This document shows, in pieces, positions 21,671-23,429 of a stretch of 23,429 nucleotides of DNA (positions within the stretch are counted from its first letter, which is position 1; every line of letters begins with the position of its first letter). The DNA comes from an uncultured Prevotella sp. GTDB taxonomy: Bacteria > Bacteroidota > Bacteroidia > Bacteroidales > Bacteroidaceae. Made by a program: the position numbers and the translations under genes. The stretch covers positions 1-23,429 of the forward strand of contig CALBJK010000262.1 in NCBI GenBank assembly GCA_937892695.1, written 5' to 3'. The notes below the pieces were generated by a model. That model was not told where the DNA came from. It ran no database searches and saw nothing but the letters and a program-made list of their open reading frames with translations.

Positions 21671-23429
21671 TTAGAATTTATAAGCAATGTTCAGCATCCC
21701 GTTTACGCCGTATGCATAGAATTTCATTGGGTTACGTGAGAACCTGTAAGCGCGGATGTTGCCCGACGATGTGTAGTCGCTTCGGCTCTGTTCGTAACCT
21801 CCGGTGACAATGTTGCGGTTGTTGAGTATGTTTGTCACCATGAGGTTGATAGACAGCGAACCCTTTTTCAGATAGATGCTGCGTCCTATCGAACCGTCGA
21901 GCATGAAGCCGCCCTTTCCTTTAGCCTGCTCTACGGCAGAGGGAAGCACATTGCCGTCGTTGTCCAGAACATCGCCGATGTTCTCTTGGCGGGTCTTGAG
22001 AGTACTCTCGTAGCGGTAGCTGGGCGAATAGGACAAATAGATACGGTCGTAGTAGTTGCAGTTAAGATCGACGTACCATCCGCCTTGATGATAGCTCAGT
22101 CCGACGCTGGCAGCTGTGAGAGGTGTGCCCGAGTCGCGCATGTTCTTGTTGTACACGATTTCGTCGGTGTAGGTGCCTTTTGTCGAATTCATGTAGCGCA
22201 CGTTGGAGTTGTCAGTTATCTTAGCTTCGCTCATCGTCCCTATTAGGTTGATGTCGAACGCGCTTGTAACCTTGAATTTCAATCCGGCTTCCACGCCGTA
22301 GTACTCTTTCTTAACGCCTGTGAGCGAAACATAAGAGAACGAGTTGATGTCGTCGAAGTAGTAGTTCTGCCAGTCGGTTACGTCGGTCATGCGGCTGTAG
22401 TATGCATTGACATTGGCGTGAAGCCACGATGTGAGCAGCTGATAGCCAAGTTCAGAGCTGAACACACGCTCGTTCTTGAGGTTCAGCACGAAGTCGTTGT
22501 TTATTTCTGGCGAAGCAAACGAGTTGCGGGCTTGTGGAGCGCGAAGTTCATAGCCAACACCGAACGTCAGCGTGTTGCCGCGTCCGAGGTAGAGGTTGCC
22601 TCCCAGCTTTGCTCCTCCGTCGAGGAAATGGGCTGTCTGGCTCTTGCCGAACGAATTGTTTGCGGCCATACCGTTGCGCATCTTACCGTCGCGCTGCATA
22701 GATGTGTAGCCTATCTTGCCCGCCAAGGTGTAATGGAATGCCCCTATATTCTGACTGAAGCTGGTCCATGCCTTGGCGTTGTTAACCAGAATGTTGTAGT
22801 CGTAACCGAAACGGTCGCCTTCTTTCACGACAGCGTCGCGGTGGTTGAGGTCGTACTGCACTTCGTCGGCGTTGCGGTCATACGTGCCGAGAGCGTAGGT
22901 GTTGATGTTGTGGTACATCGTAGCTCCGAGCATGTCCTCCATCGTCTGGTAGTGCATACCCTTGTTTGTGGCGGCAATGATGCCCAAGTTCCACGCCATG
23001 TCCTTGTTTAATTGCTTGTTCAGCGTCGAAGCCAGCGTCACTGTCAGAGCGTCGTTGTGCTTGGCTTGGATGTAGTACATAGCGTCAGCCCCCTGGGCCG
23101 ATACCTGACGGTTGGCATAGTATAGACGGTCAAAATCAATCTGACGGTTGGCTTTCGATGCCGTCCAATACTGGTATGCCGTGTTCCAGTCGGCCAGATT
23201 CTGGTCAGTACGGTTCTGCGTGTCGGTGTCGTCCCAAACGTCGTAGTAGCTGCTGGGCATGTTCTTCCAGTAGTTAGGATGAGGGTTGTCCGAATTGTTG
23301 TAGTTGAGTTTCGTACTCTTGTACATGCTGTATTTGCCCATCAGCGTTGTCGTCAGTTTGTCGTTGTCACTGATGTTCCAGTCCCATGTCAGCAGAGCTG
23401 TCGGCGCGAAGTCGTTCACTATGCGCGAG
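21671..23429 (-). CDS. TonB-dependent receptor, C-terminal part
   Basis: The frame is open to the right window edge, so about 585 C-terminal residues are visible and the N-terminus (signal, carboxypeptidase-like domain, plug) lies outside. The visible part is a large outer-membrane barrel: LTWDWNISDNDKLTTTLMGK, FGVGYELRAPQARNSFASPE, AGLKFKVTSAFDINLIGTMS, GWYVDLNCNYYDRIYLSYSP and LSINLMVTNILNNRNIVTGG. It ends in NIAYKF, a terminal aromatic as expected for barrel insertion. No SusD gene follows; instead two OB-domain lipoproteins do, so it is not a standard glycan-uptake SusCD pair. It would import a substrate with energy from TonB-ExbBD. An apparent GTG start at 23419 is internal. Confidence 0.9.
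   Translation of the reverse strand, partial: SRIVNDFAPTALLTWDWNISDNDKLTTTLMGKYSMYKSTKLNYNNSDNPHPNYWKNMPSSYYDVWDDTDTQNRTDQNLADWNTAYQYWTASKANRQIDFDRLYYANRQVSAQGADAMYYIQAKHNDALTVTLASTLNKQLNKDMAWNLGIIAATNKGMHYQTMEDMLGATMYHNINTYALGTYDRNADEVQYDLNHRDAVVKEGDRFGYDYNILVNNAKAWTSFSQNIGAFHYTLAGKIGYTSMQRDGKMRNGMAANNSFGKSQTAHFLDGGAKLGGNLYLGRGNTLTFGVGYELRAPQARNSFASPEINNDFVLNLKNERVFSSELGYQLLTSWLHANVNAYYSRMTDVTDWQNYYFDDINSFSYVSLTGVKKEYYGVEAGLKFKVTSAFDINLIGTMSEAKITDNSNVRYMNSTKGTYTDEIVYNKNMRDSGTPLTAASVGLSYHQGGWYVDLNCNYYDRIYLSYSPSYRYESTLKTRQENIGDVLDNDGNVLPSAVEQAKGKGGFMLDGSIGRSIYLKKGSLSINLMVTNILNNRNIVTGGYEQSRSDYTSSGNIRAYRFSRNPMKFYAYGVNGMLNIAYKF

Overview
The window looks like chromosomal DNA from a Bacteroidales bacterium, most likely Prevotella or a close relative. 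The gene families are typical of that order: Wzi-type capsule protein, DUF4847, DUF4369, DUF5689, GldL/GldM and a large TonB-dependent receptor. Many intergenic regions carry the Bacteroidota promoter -7 box TAnnTTTG, and Shine-Dalgarno sites are mostly absent. I saw no rRNA, tRNA, CRISPR array, prophage or insertion sequence.

Layout. (1) 1-990, + strand: the end of a capsule-assembly Wzi-family barrel, then a lipocalin-like lipoprotein, closed by a strong terminator. (2) 1073-2035: a small surface-type lipoprotein on the - strand and a 600-base AT-rich gap with a perfect 57-base hairpin. (3) 2036-4673: a polyprenol-phosphate mannosyltransferase (-) diverging from an AAA-ATPase/PD-(D/E)XK protein (+). 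(4) 9641 down to 4743, - strand: DUF4369 lipoprotein, dihydroorotase, a free-standing MetH reactivation domain, a membrane metallophosphoesterase and a PlsC acyltransferase. Two 4-base ATGA overlaps and short gaps suggest one operon. (5) 9795-12513: a 4-TM protein and FtsB/DivIC (-) diverging from dnaX (+) across a nearly symmetric promoter region. (6) 12807-15958, + strand: a short GldL, a short GldM and an OmpA-like protein. (7) 18947 down to 16105, - strand: PH-domain membrane protein, PBP4-type carboxypeptidase and MscS-type channel, behind an exact 66-base tandem duplication that doubles the promoter -7 box. (8) right edge down to 19217, - strand: a TonB-dependent receptor and two lipoproteins with likely OB-fold domains, closed by a hairpin terminator.

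The most interesting candidate for an undescribed system is region 6. GldL and GldM form the proton-driven motor of type IX secretion and gliding, and normally sit between gldK and gldN. Here neither partner is present, GldL is about 30 residues shorter than the gliding protein, GldM seems to lack one periplasmic domain, and an OmpA-like barrel with a peptidoglycan-binding domain follows. The key motor residues (Glu in GldL TM2, Arg9 in GldM) are kept. This suggests a working motor coupled to a different outer-membrane partner. Whether a complete T9SS exists elsewhere in the genome cannot be seen from here.
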